From positions 1 through 64,000 of the forward strand of contig JAANDG010000427.1 of NCBI GenBank assembly GCA_036852015.1: 64,000 nt of DNA, read 5' to 3'. How positions within the stretch are numbered: position 1 is the stretch's first letter; every line of letters begins with the position of its first letter. A model generated the notes under the pieces. That model was given only the letters and a program-made list of their open reading frames with translations. It was not told the origin of the DNA and made no database searches. Source of the stretch: Pelodera strongyloides (Eukaryota; Nematoda; Chromadorea; Rhabditida; Rhabditidae). Position numbers and translations under genes: made by a program. Shown piece by piece: positions 11,309 through 23,116 of the stretch.

Positions 11309-11377
11309 GACCGGAGAGAGATACAGAGAGAGAGACAGAGAGAGAGCGAGAATGAGAGAGAGAGAGCAAGAGAGCTG
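11309..11377. repeat. GA microsatellite
   Basis: Imperfect GA dinucleotide run interrupted by ACAG and GCGAGAATG. Confidence 0.85.
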
Positions 11378-11543
11378 TAATGAACAACATTTGATTGATC
11401 TTCAGTATTGGCGATCATCGACATCCTGCACATATATGTATAGTTATTGGCTCGCGTCCTTCGATTTACGATTTTTGCAGACTAATAATATATCAGTTGT
11501 GTTTTTATTCCCATTTCTTTTCCATTTTCTCTTTCATACTTCC

Positions 11544-11591
11544 TTAGGCTTAGGCTTAGGCTTAGGCTTAGGCTTAGGCTTAGGCTTAGGC
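11544..11591 (+). repeat. Interstitial telomere-type repeat (TTAGGC)8
   Basis: Eight perfect tandem TTAGGC units. TTAGGC is the telomere repeat of nematodes, so this is the main clue to the lineage. It is internal, not at a contig end, so it is a relic of a fusion, of break repair by telomerase, or of transposition. Confidence 0.95.
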
Positions 11592-11626
11592 TGTGGGTGT
11601 TAGGAACATTTCCTAACACCCATAAA
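11592..11626. repeat. Perfect short hairpin abutting the TTAGGC array
   Basis: The arms TGGGTGTTAGGAA and TTCCTAACACCCA are separated by CAT and begin directly after the last telomere unit. The stem contains a degenerate telomere-like TTAGG. Confidence 0.85.
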
Positions 11627-13301
11627 ATGTAGAATGCATTGAAATAGCACTGGAACAGCACGCGTCCTCTCGCACATTAGCACCGTGCTCTTAACCCGTT
11701 AAAAACGCGCCCCATTGCCCTCTAAATGGGTTTCTCACACAACAGACGCCCCATAAAATACTGCAAAGGGATGCTGAAGTCTGTTTTTGAAATTAGTATT
11801 CGGACTTTGAAACACGAGATCTTGACTATGCTAATATCACTGCCCACCTGCACACCTTACCTTTCCCTTTAAAGTCACTCCTATGATGATTGTATTAGAA
11901 TATAATTTTTTTACATTCTATTTACGTTTTTCCGTTCTACCGACGTTTAGTGTGAATCTCGAACCTCGAGTGGAATAAGTCATTTATTTAAATGGCTATA
12001 GAAGAATAAAACTAATAAACGGATGACTTATTGCTTCGCGCTTCCACATGTTTTTCTTCTTTTCTCCCTCACTCTTCACTCGTATTGTTTCTCTAATCTT
12101 ATGTGACCCTCCCTCTCCCTCTCTCCCTCCCTCTCCCTCCCTCTCTCTCTCTACATTTCAATTCAGAAATGCCCCCTCGCCTCGAAATAAGATCCTAGGT
12201 ACACAGAAGCCGTGGACGGCAGAAGTCATACCAACATTTCAAAAGTGTAGATTCTATTACGAAGAAAACTTTTTCAAAGCGGGATGGCACGTGGTTTTTG
12301 AATGCTGGAAACTGCACTATGTATTCTAGGCAAATGCATGCGCCATATGACCCAAGTTGACCAAAATAGGTTTAAAAATCCTATGCTCCGACTGCGGTCC
12401 ACTATGAGAATTTGCCAGTGACTCCCGCGCCTTGAAGTAATCATCGTGTTGTTATTTGCATGACTAATCTTTTTGTTTACTCGAGAAAAATTGGAATAAC
12501 TTTCTACCGTGCGGCCTGAGCCTTTAGACCACGACAACTTTCCTTTAGACCATTTTCACGAGGAACTTTCAAAGCTTAAAGTTTAACATTTTATTTTCAT
12601 TAGCCTCCTTGGAAGGCACTACAATAGTTTACATCAAGATACTTACGGTATATTGCATTCCAGTTTGCATGTCTTAGGTATATATAAAAAGTAATAGAAA
12701 CATTTTGAGTTCTAGCCAAATTTGACATGCCGTACGCAGTTCAAAAAAGAACCATTTCTGTTTTACTTCTCGTTTGCATCCTGTATTTGCTAGTCTCTGT
12801 CACCAAATAATGTAATGCATTACTGCACAGAGTTTTTCTAATAATCATGTAGTCGCGTAGTCGATATGGTACTAAATTTAAATATTTGGCTCCAAATGGT
12901 GTAATTCTTCATGAAAATTTATACAGTAACGGTGGATTTCGTTTATGCTGAATTTACTTTCGCTATGCAGACGGGTGTTCAGTTGATTTCGGGTTGGCTC
13001 TTGAACTATCCCTTATATCCAGGTTTTTACGCATAAATAACGCCATTTACCGGCTTCAAAATAAGAGAATGTACGGTGGTAGGATGAAGCAAAATCACTG
13101 TTTCCCTTCTTTAATTATTTCGAATATAAGCCAAACTTTTGTAAATGCGCTGTCTAGCATATAGTCTTGGATGTACGTATTATGTGTGCTTTATTTGCTG
13201 AACACGATATATTTGTTCTCGTGCTTCACTTCAGAGCAGTGACTAGCCATCCGCTACATTTTAGAAAATATTTTTCGGTGTCCTGTCTACAGGAGACGAC
13301 T
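11627..13301. other. Intergenic, no gene found
   Basis: AT-rich. Contains a CT-rich tract at 12108-12153 and a half-copy of the AAGCGG repeat near 12280. No supported exons. Confidence 0.5.
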
Positions 13302-13461
13302 TTAAAGCGAAATCCCTGCCGGTTTTTCAAAGCATGATAATTTACTCGAATTTAGATCGGTTTTTTATTCTAATTTATGCTCATTTGCATAAGCGGCATA
13401 AGAATGCTAGTGTACTCGATCACTTGATGTGTTTCAAAAACCGGCCGGTATTTCTCTTTAA
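13302..13461. mobile_element. TTAA-flanked foldback MITE, copy 1
   Basis: Left end TTAAAGCGAAATCCCTGCCG, right end CCGGCCGGTATTTCTCTTTAA. The ends are inverted repeats, with TTAA on both sides. No coding capacity. Confidence 0.8.
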
Positions 13462-13640
13462 ATAATCGTTGTTCTCCATTGATTTTCTAAATTTTACGTA
13501 TTTTTTCTTGTATGCATATAGTATAGAATAAGAAGAAAAACTAGAAACCGAATTATGTCTATGTCCTTTTTATCCGTTGATGCACGGGTGTCATGTCATT
13601 TTCATGAGTGTAAATTCGTAGAGTTTCTGTTATTTTTATA

Positions 13641-13663
13641 ATTTTTTTTTTTTTTTTTTTTTA
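13641..13663. repeat. Poly-T tract
   Basis: A run of about twenty T residues in an AT-rich context. Confidence 0.8.
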
Positions 13664-14015
13664 TCCTTTTATTTTTTCGGGATTCGAATGATTAAGCTTG
13701 ATTGATGGGTTGTATAAAGTATAAAAAAAATTAATGTTAATAGTTAAAACAAAGATAATATATATTATTACTCGGTTTTATAAAACAAGTCGCTCGGCAC
13801 TCCCAGTTTCCTGTCAACCTTGAACGAATAGTATCAGTTTTCCCCATTTCCCTTTATAAGCCTTTTTTTGGCAGTTTTCTTATTCTGTCACTCACTCGTT
13901 CCCCGAGTTCAGTGAAACTTTTCATTTCACTTTTACCTATTTTCTTTTACGATTGACGAAACTATGACCGTTTCTTATAACAACATCTCGTCTCTGGCTG
14001 GCTATCTTCCATTCG

Positions 14016-14162
14016 TTAAAGCTAATACCGGTCTTTTTCTGAAACGCATTATGTGGCTTATCAATGAACCAATTAGTGAAATGAGCTAATTTTAATTCGC
14101 ATACGCAAGAATTCAGTTTTCCACCACGGGGTTTTCAAAAGCTGGCCGGTATTTCGCTTTAA
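14016..14162. mobile_element. TTAA-flanked foldback MITE, copy 2 (degenerate)
   Basis: The left end TTAAAGCTAATACCGGTC is diverged. The right end GGCCGGTATTTCGCTTTAA is canonical. About 147 bp, non-coding. Confidence 0.7.
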
Positions 14163-15859
14163 CGTAGACTGAAGCCTAGCCTACTAAGGCTTACACAAAC
14201 TCATAAAAGTCTAACAATTGTTCTACAATAAGTTTGAACTCGATGGGAGAAGACTAAGAAGAATTTAAAAATAAAAACAATATTGCACTTTTTTCCAACT
14301 ATTTTTTCAACGTTTGTTTATCTTTGTTATCTGTTCGTTCGTTCCATAACACATGATTCACATATTTCCCCCTTATCATCAATGTTTTTGCTCGTTATTC
14401 TATTGATCCGTTTTTGCCGGGTGGACCTGCAATACTATGCGAAACCTGTAACCATATGCCTCTTTTTATTGTTTTTGAAAGCTAATATCACAAGGCTCTG
14501 AATGCTAACACGGATATGCAATAAGAAAACTGCATCAAGATTTTTATAACCGATCATCCTACGATTGGTTACAATTTTATAGGGACTTGTTTAGAACTAG
14601 GTTCCATGTTTTTTTCTTGAAATGATTCGTCTACTTACAAAGATTTGTCTTTTTTTTAAGGCCTTATTCACTAAGGTTATTTTATGTTTTTAAAATCAGT
14701 TTGCATGTAAATGCCTTTGTTGCAAGTTTTTTTAAAACCGTCTTATGATTCTGAAAACGCAAAATTTAAATGTATTCACTCATTGTATAATTAGAAGGCA
14801 TGCTTTCCATCATCTTCCTTGTGTAATATGGGTGGTTTCATCAAAAGATTTCCTTGAAATTGTTGACACAATATTGCAACAACTGTCTTCTGTGTTCATT
14901 CGAGACTCAATTTAATTGATTAGACTGGTTTTTTCCTCTGCAAATACTGTAGTGTTATTGTTATTATTAATGTTCCGTCCTCTCAATACGTTCCATGAAT
15001 GCAAATTAGTAAAACACGCGCCAGATTTGCGCCGGTGCTGCGCCAAGTTCACGCCAAATGAGAAAAGTTCGATGTGTAAAACTTGCTTAATACATTAATA
15101 GCAAAAACATTCACGGTGCCACATTTATGCCTAACGGGCCTATACCTATACCGTATACCTATAGCCTATGCTGACTTTATCAGTATACGGAGAAATGTAT
15201 TTAGCAAGATCCCATCGAAAGATGGCAGTGCTACGACTATAACACCAGTTTGTGAAACATATGTATGTTTGCAACTGCATTTCCATTTATTAAACGGTAT
15301 TCTTTCTCTGAATTGATAAGTTGAATCATTTGTTCTGCCTTTCTAAAGTTTATGCTTAACTGGTGAAAACAGTTATAAACGTTTGTCTAATGCATTTGGC
15401 GTCTTCATAGAACTATTGCTAGGTATTTTTGAAATAGTTAATCGTCTCCGAGAGCCTTGGTCTTGGTTGGCGATCCCCAGCTTAACCTACTTACAGCTAA
15501 GAGACTGCACAGCTGGAGGCTAGAGAAGGGTGGCTTGTTTACCGGTACATACTCTAATTCCCCCTAGGTCTGGTAGGTATGCGTATGCAGGACAGGTCTC
15601 AACACCTACACGTTCCCTTTAAATTTTCATCTGATTGTTCTTGTATACTGATTTTCTTGGTGTAATAAATTATAATCAATATAATAAGATTAAAGGCTTT
15701 TTCGTCACGATTTGTAGTTTTCCATCTACATTAATTCTCTATCCAGTATATTGATTTCCATTGTTATTTTGAATTTCAGTTCGGTTTTATTGTTCTATGT
15801 TTTTCCAGTGAGTATACATGTAATGTGCCGCAATTTATTGCAAAGTATTTATTTTTCAG
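14163..15859. other. Intergenic upstream of the secreted-protein gene
   Basis: AT-rich with no supported exon. It should include the promoter of the gene starting at 15860, but I could not pick out a specific element. Confidence 0.5.
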
Positions 15860-17503
15860 ATGTTGATTCGGTTGTGTTCTTCTTTATTATTATGTATCAC
15901 GTCACTATGTATGGCCGAATTTTGCGGAAATAACAAAATTCCCTTCGGTTTGGAAGTTCACAAAAACGGAAAAGTTGTCCTCCTTTGTTCAAAACCCAAT
16001 TGTTTTGATAAGAAGTATGCGGTGAGTTGATATCATATTTCATTCCACGATACTCGGTATTTGTTCGCGGCGACACCCTTGCTCACAAAAGTTTGCGTCA
16101 TCGCCGCGGCAACTTGAGCGCGTCTATGTATGGAGTGTAGTTTTCATAGTAGTAATAGTGAAATCATTTGTTTGGTTCATAGGAAAATTAAATATAACTT
16201 TTTCATGCGCCTCTCTTAGGCTTTTTGAGCCTGTTTTGAAACCACGTTGAAACCATTCTGAAACCATTTTGAAAACTATTTATTTAGGATTGTGATGAAC
16301 GTCCCCTACGTACAGACGGATGTCCTTCGAATAGCTCATGGGTGGGCGGTCTACAGAGAACTGTCGATGGCAGCAAGTGAGTAAAATTTATTATTTTCTG
16401 GGATTTGTGCAGATTTCTTGGGGAACCAGCCTTCGAAGCCATATTCACGCCCCGATTCCCCTGAGCAACTATTACCTGGGGAGGAAATATAGCATTGAAA
16501 CATGAGAGTGGGGACTAGGGACCTCAGCTCAGTGCGTCGGCGCTTCAGATTATAGTGACATGGAAATATTTCGAATATAAATATGTCTCTTCTTTTTTTT
16601 TTCAGGCTCTACACACAATGTTGTGAATTTCCACTCCTCGCCAAGTACGCACAATTGATTTATGAAAAGGTTCGTTTTGTTACCTTTGAAACTTTGCAAG
16701 AGCTGCTCACACATAGTTGTAATGAATGTCAGTCATAGAGTTCACGTTTCCTTCATGTCGAACGCAACTCTGAAAGTCTGAAAGATACCGTTAGTTTCAT
16801 GTTTGGTAAGTTCACGTTTTTTCTCTGCGTACAACTATGTTAACTAACTTTAAAAAAACGAGCTAGGATTGCACTGAATCACGAAGGAGCCCAAACTTAA
16901 TTACGGCCCTATGATATTCAAAGTATCTAATTTCAGGTGATCGTCCGGCGAGGTGAATTCTTCGAAGGCGAAGAGAAACAAGACGATAATGAGGATGTCT
17001 ACGCCTTTGATATCATCACCAATATGGCCCAGAGGACAGATGAGAAAGGGTAAGCGATCGATAAATTATAAATGAGTATAATAGACTAATAGAACGGGTG
17101 CACGCCTGTAATATACGATTAAATTGTTCGCGAACTTACAATCCTTGTAGGTAGTAGGCCTCTGGGACAGACTTACAGCTTGAACGATACAAAATTTGTA
17201 CAGCGCTCATGACACAGCTACACAAATTCGCACTGGCATCTACACACACACGCACACACGCACACGCACACGCACACGCACACGCACGCACACGCACACG
17301 CACACGCATAATACACTTAAATGATGCTTGAATGAAGTAGAAATAAATAAATTTAAACCACTTCAAGCTAAACTACGTTTCGTTCCAGCGAATTCTACGA
17401 ACTGCAAGTGCATCGCTATCAATGTGGTAAAGTACCCGACGAAGACCCCGTATGGTTGCCCAAGAATCCGTGGCCTCGGTTTAAAGTGAAGAGGAACGAG
17501 TAA
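15860..17503 (+). CDS. Secreted cysteine-rich protein, probable nematode hedgehog-related (Qua/Wart-type) family
   Basis: Five exons join in phase: 15860-16021, 16288-16376, 16606-16669, 16937-17049, 17389-17503, giving 180 residues. The start ATG directly follows an acceptor (TTTTTCAG), as expected for a trans-spliced leader or a 5' UTR intron. Residues 1-17 (MLIRLCSSLLLCITSLC) form a signal peptide, so the product is probably secreted. The mature part has CGNNKIPFGLEVHKNG, then LLCSKPNCF, a DCDERP segment, CPSNSSWVGG, a CC pair (TQCCEF), VIVRRGEFFEGEE and a late single Cys (YQCGKV). The N-terminal CG...PFGLEV...C...CF pattern resembles the N-terminal domains of nematode hedgehog-related proteins (warthog, quahog). 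This is from memory of the family, not a search. The autoprocessing Hog/Hint domain that usually follows is absent: the ORF stops at TAA and 17504-18568 is non-coding. It could instead be a different nematode-specific secreted family. Confidence 0.72.
17243..17310. repeat. CA/CG microsatellite inside the last intron
   Basis: Units of ACACGC and CACACG repeated for about 65 bp, between exons 4 and 5 of the secreted-protein gene. Confidence 0.85.
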
Positions 17504-18568
17504 CGAAATAACGAGGAATTTTAGATACATTCAGAAATTGCGTAGATAATAGTTAAACAGGATAAGCCTTCCGAGGGTGTATAACGAAAAGGGGTACTGT
17601 CTAGCACGGGAGCGCTAACTCATGTTCACTTAAGCGCTTTCCACCGGCGATATTCCAAGCCGAGCCGTAAAACTGCTAGTCTTATTTTGCAGCAGTATCT
17701 ATGTAGTAGCCATATTCAACTTTTTTTCGTTGTTGTACAGATTCTACGTCTTATTCACCAACCATTGACTACTAGATAGATACCTTATTATGCAACTTAT
17801 GGTTTTATACATATACGTACATTTAAATCGGGTTCAACATGCCTTAATTTATTCGTCTTTTTGTACTTTAACACGAAATACCGGCCCGTTCACATCGAGT
17901 AATTTTTGCAGCTAAATTGCAGAACATAAATTAGAATTCAGTTAGTAGCAACTGGTTTCAAAAACAGAATTTTCCTTTAACCTTGAGACTTCATTTTGTT
18001 TTGTAAATTTTCAAGTATGTATGTGCCTGCTTTCAGTTTCATTCACTTAAACACCGCTTCTTGCCAATTGAAAATATTTACTATTTTACCTTTTCACTTT
18101 TTTTTGTAAATCAGACGCTCAGTTTCCATACATTGCAATGCGGGTCGATTTCAGTTTACTGAATAAAGATTTACTTTTTGATTAGATCATGTGCGTAATA
18201 AATAATAACTGTACACATCACCACCGTATATCAGGCGCAGGAATAATGGGTTTTTCCATATCCCAAAAATTCGATGTGATTCTTCTGTCAAATCTACCAC
18301 CGTATTCCTGCACGATATATTAATAAAAGTAAAAAAATCCTCGTGTAGTTCCAAATAATCGGTAAATTTTCACCATCGTACTTGGAAACATTGAAAACCC
18401 ATAAACAAATTCTAGGGAATGTAATACAGTAGTGTATAATTAGTTAGAGGAATGTCAAGAAAGGTCAAGAATGCAAATAAACTAGTAAAGATAATATCCG
18501 CACATATAAATAAGTAACAATCTCAAGTGATAAACAAATGATATTGATAATGATCGCTTAACTATTAA
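17504..18568. other. Convergent intergenic region and 3' UTRs
   Basis: Lies between two genes that converge on it. A GAATAAAG near 18160 is a candidate polyadenylation signal for the plus-strand gene. A diverged half of the TTAA MITE is at about 17873-17960. Confidence 0.5.
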
Positions 18569-19922
18569 TTAATGTGGACACTTCCTTGCAATGAACTCCT
18601 CCAAAAGATGTTTTCCATTGTAGTAAAGGGCTAAGCGATCACGCCCACAGCTTCCTGAAAAGATTTACTTGTTGAGTTGTCACTGCTTTGGACTTACCTC
18701 AAAGTTGGGCAACTAAACCGAAATCCGGTTTCGTATATGGATCTTGTAGCCCCATCCAAATCTAAGCGTTATGACTTACGCAAATAACCCGATAATGATA
18801 TACGGAAAATAAAACAATTTTTTCATTGACGACCTACCAAAGTCAAATTTCACGTGGCAATCTTGTTCTTTCACAAATGACCAATACGACCAGTAGAAGT
18901 GGGAGAGCAGTATGAATAGACAGGCTTCCTGGGAAATTTACAAAAAATGAGAATCAACTTTATGATTGTCAATTGAAAAGTCAATTCGCGCTAAGAGATG
19001 ACGCAGGTCTATGTGATGGCTGGCTTTACTCCTTGGGCATCATTGTTCGTCGTAATACGATGATGATAAAAAAACGAGATTTCAAAGACAAACAATAAAA
19101 TAACAAGTTTGCCGATTTATAATAATATTAACGGTTTATGTCTTTGAATGTGGTCTTCTGGATTCTGATAACACCATCTATACGTGAAATTTCCCACCTC
19201 AAAAATGGTTGTCGATGTCCTTTCTCTCGATCACCCGTTATCAACCCCTTTGGTATGTATTCACCAGCATCGCGCATCTGATAATACAAGTTACATTTTT
19301 TATCAGTAGTATATAATAGTATAAGGTGTCAGATGATGACAGTAAACAATTCAAGGACAAAAAGGAAGAATTTTGCTATGTGAGCCGAAGCAGAGTATAT
19401 TGCAGTTACGTAATCCAAAATCAATTGAACGAACCTTGTATAAACTGTTGACGTAAGCCTCGACAAAAATTCTCTTTTCGTCTTCGGGGTCGAGCATTTC
19501 ATTATAAATAGTATAGTATGGCGGCTCATGACTGCATAGTCAAACGCGTACTCGGCCAAGTGGTGGGCGAGGTCGAATCCTCTGGAATGTACAGTAGTAA
19601 AAGCTACGATTAATGAGGAAGGTAACCATAACAGCATAGTATATGACAGTGACAGGCAGAAGGCAGAATACGGTATGTAAGTAGTCTCTCAACAATTGGG
19701 TTTGAAGCTGAAAGGCTCACGCGGTCTAGCGCCACCACCCCGTTTACCTTCTGAAAGTAAGCAAACGCCGAATGAAACTTCCCAGCAGGGAAAATTTACT
19801 CTAAAAGAAAATCGCAAATACAACAACTACCTGTAATTGTAATTCGCAAATTCGAAATCAATAGGAATGAGTGGTTCGATATTCGAGTCCAATTTGCCAT
19901 TGTGAAGCACTTGACCGTCTTC

Positions 19923-19925
19923 CTA
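19923..19925 (-). other. In-frame TAG in choline kinase exon 10
   Basis: Codon 13 of the exon at 19831-19961. The frame is fixed on both sides by conserved motifs: FNILL before, IDFEFANYNYR after. A cut here removes the metal-binding site and C-terminal lobe. Confidence 0.85.
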
Positions 19926-19987
19926 GACCTCGCAGCCCTCGACGAGTAGGATGTTGAATTCCTGAAATTATCTTACTTTTCCGTACT

Positions 19988-20048
19988 GTAATGGATAGCG
20001 CGTCGGCATCTCATACAAGAGGCCGAGGTTCCGTTCCGCTGGGTGCAC
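19988..20048 (+). other. tRNA-like sequence inside a 147-bp choline kinase intron
   Basis: On the plus strand, opposite to the host gene, TAATGGATAGCGC resembles a tRNA A-box region. GGTTCCGTTCC resembles a B box (GGTTCRANNCC). Between them lies a hairpin with a CATACA loop. The 5' acceptor strand does not pair well with the 3' side, so it looks like a tRNA-derived relic, closest by eye to elongator tRNA-Met, rather than a working gene. Confidence 0.3.
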
Positions 20049-22384
20049 ACCAGTTGGTTTCAAAGATATAGAAAAATAGGTTCAAAATAGAAAAATACAT
20101 AAACATACGTGTAGATCGTTATGGCAAAAAACGACCGGACTCTCACATACTTGAAGGAACTTCTCAACAAATTTCAACTCCTTCTCCAAATCATCCAGTG
20201 TTACGGAAGCAGGAACCTAGAAGGGCTAGCTAAAATAACCTAGATTGTGTTCTTTGAAATCTCAAAAAGCATAAAGCGCTACTGTATTTTCAGCCGAATT
20301 CTCTAAAACATAGCGGGAAGGGATTGCAGATCAGCCTGACCAATTCTAATTTTAAGCCGCTGGTTTGTGCAACCCAACAATTATATAAAATGTATAAAAT
20401 GTATACAAAAGCAAATATGCAAAAGCAAACATGCAGTGATCATCAAGAAATTCAAGATACTCTACGACTCTACCCTTGACTTATCCACTTTTGCCTTCGT
20501 CGTGTGCAACTCAATAGCTTGATTTGCCACCGTTGTGGTCCGTAGAGAATTTAACCAATTCCGAGCTGCGTATACCAACTAAAATCAGACATGTCACATG
20601 GAGTATACAGCTGACTCCGTCGACATTCTAACCCACGCCGATAATACCGTACCCGGGCTTCGCGGCAAATGATGTCATTCAAATCGCGCGGGATAAAAAT
20701 CAATAATGGCCGACAAGGAACGCACAGGGCGAGCCTGGCACTAACGAAAGGCAAATTGATCTTCCTTATGTCTGATCTTTGGTTGTTTATTACTTTGTGT
20801 ACTATTTTCATTTGTGTTCCCTGTGTGTTCTCGACTGAACCGATAAAGGTCATGATGTTTCTCCGCTTCTTTGGATAGACACGAAACGGGATACACTGTT
20901 CATTGTTCTTTTTAAATGTTTATTCCCTCCCAACGTTGCCTGCTCCTTCGAAAATCATTGTTATATCCGTACGCCTTATGTCTCTTCAACAGAGCCTGGA
21001 TGATCAAGGTATTAATTAAAGAAAAGAGTTAAACTAAATGTACTTGCGTACTACGGTATAGAGAGGCGCATACCCGCGGTACTATCTGTACCTAGATACT
21101 TAGTATTAGTATCAAATTTGAATATAGCTACATCCATACCTGTGGTCCTTTAGCCATTGGTATATTTAATGTGTGTATTCGTGCCATCACTGGACCAGTT
21201 AGTTTAGAAAACCTGAAAGGAAACAACAGTCAGTTGTCAAAAACACTGTCACAATATTTATCCAGAGCAGGAAAACACTTCAGAAAGAACCGCCAGCGCT
21301 ATATCGCCACCCAAAGCGCTCAAGCTCGACAGTTTTGTCTACATCCACAAGACCATCTTTACGTTGGATGCTGTGAAACTGCCCCTGTGAAGTGGAATCG
21401 TGCGAGAGACTGACTCACGATACCCTAGTAGCCCGCTCAGAGGTCCGCGGTAATGAGCCTAAACCGAACCTTGGCTGGCTGACTTCTCGACACGTAAGGG
21501 TTCTCGAATGGATATACTCTTCAAATCTAAATTGTTCTTTTTAACTACAAGCGGAGTTAGCCGAAAATAGCCTGCCATTATCACATGAATGTTCTTTTGG
21601 ACACCGTTCTTTTGATAGACTTATCAAGAGTGACTACGATAAACTCTTCCACTAATACTGGATAACAAACCTCCCTCCAGGAAAGACTGCATACAATTTC
21701 GGCCCAAGACCCCTCTCCGACAGAATAGTAAAGATGAGAGATTCCATCAGAACTTGGTTGGGTCCTTCATCCTGTATGCAGACTTAATCAACATGTTATA
21801 CACAAATTGAGCAACATGGATCCATTGTATGCAACAGCATACGCGATCAATGGCAGAAATAGAGCACCTCATACTAAAGCAAATTTATAGTAAATGAAAA
21901 ATGCACATTTGCACCGTATGTCTCCACTTAGTGTTAGGATGATCTCGTACTGGACCAGAGCTTTGAGTGGATGCAATTCATAAAGCAGGATAGTTGCAGT
22001 GGCCGTATGCACGAACGCTGGGAGTATACTTCCAGACTCCCAATAGGTGGTTAGAGAAAGAGAGCGATCACGCGAACCAGTGAAACTTGGAACAAAGATG
22101 CTCCCAACCGGGAAGGCTCACGGCCACAGAAAAGTACTGTACCGCGCAATGAATCCGCAAGAGAGCTTGATTTGGCTCGGCTCCCAGAAGCTGAACACTG
22201 GAGTCGAGCGAGACGAGGAATAGGAAGTTGGAAAGGCCACCGCTGAAAGAAACTATATTTCACTGGAGACTACCGTAACCTGATTAACTGATCTGCCGAT
22301 TTGGGAGCTGCACGTGTTCAAGAACAATACATCAGAGCGGTGGACACGCGCCGAACGTATAGAGATCTCGAGGTGCAACCCAAC

Positions 22385-22450
22385 AAATAATACAACTTTT
22401 TGTTAGTAACCGACGTTTCGTCTAACGAAGACACCACAAGGGTGAACATC
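22385..22450 (-). repeat. Dispersed repeat with CGAAACGTCGG core, copy A
   Basis: Read on the minus strand it has GTGAACA-side sequence, then TCTTCGTTAGACGAAACGTC and GG. It matches copy B at 24215-24290 (plus strand) in the order of its blocks. It lies inside a choline kinase intron. Confidence 0.6.
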
Positions 22451-23097
22451 TCCAAAACTCACTCAAACTAATTGACTGTCTTTAGGATATGCATACGGCG
22501 TACCTAATCACTTTCATAGAAAACTGTTCTGCTGTCGCGACTTCCCATGCTCCGCCCAGATAATTTGCGCTCAAAATTCGGGCTTGAGCGATGATTTCGG
22601 CATTCGAGTCTGAGGGATCAAATTTGGAGAACAGCTCCTGGAAAGCGCTTCAGGATTACTCTAACGAGAGAACGCTCTAGACCCTCTAGAGACAAAATGA
22701 CGGAATTTAGTTTGTTCTGCTACACTTCTCCAATTCAACAAATGCAAACAAATAATGGCGAGACTATAGTATGCACCGGATTACTTTCAAATTCAGGTTG
22801 TTCTCCATTACAGCCTCTGCTATTGTCTCTTTGGTATCGTTTCCTTCAATTTCGGCATTTGTGGCGGAAAGCGCCGTGGTCTCAGCTAAAATAAATAAAT
22901 AAAAGAGTTCTGCTTTCTGCTAATTTTCTTTTTTTTCTCCTCCGCTAGTACTACTAGTACTACGCTAGGACTTGACAGTGGCTTTCGTCTGCGGAACCTG
23001 TGGTTACTTAATTTATTGTTTATCATGCGATTGCTGCTTCAATAAACCTTTATATAATTTGGATATGTGCGTCTATGTTCTAACACATCAAAATCTT

Positions 23098-23116
23098 TAT
23101 TTATTTATTTATTAAA
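23098..23116. repeat. TTTA tetranucleotide run
   Basis: About four tandem TTTA units. Confidence 0.7.

Noticed and set aside
20551..20853. Minus-strand 100-codon frame and overlapping plus-strand frame
   Set aside because: These cover a choline kinase intron and one exon in the wrong frame; the real exon is 20474-20578.
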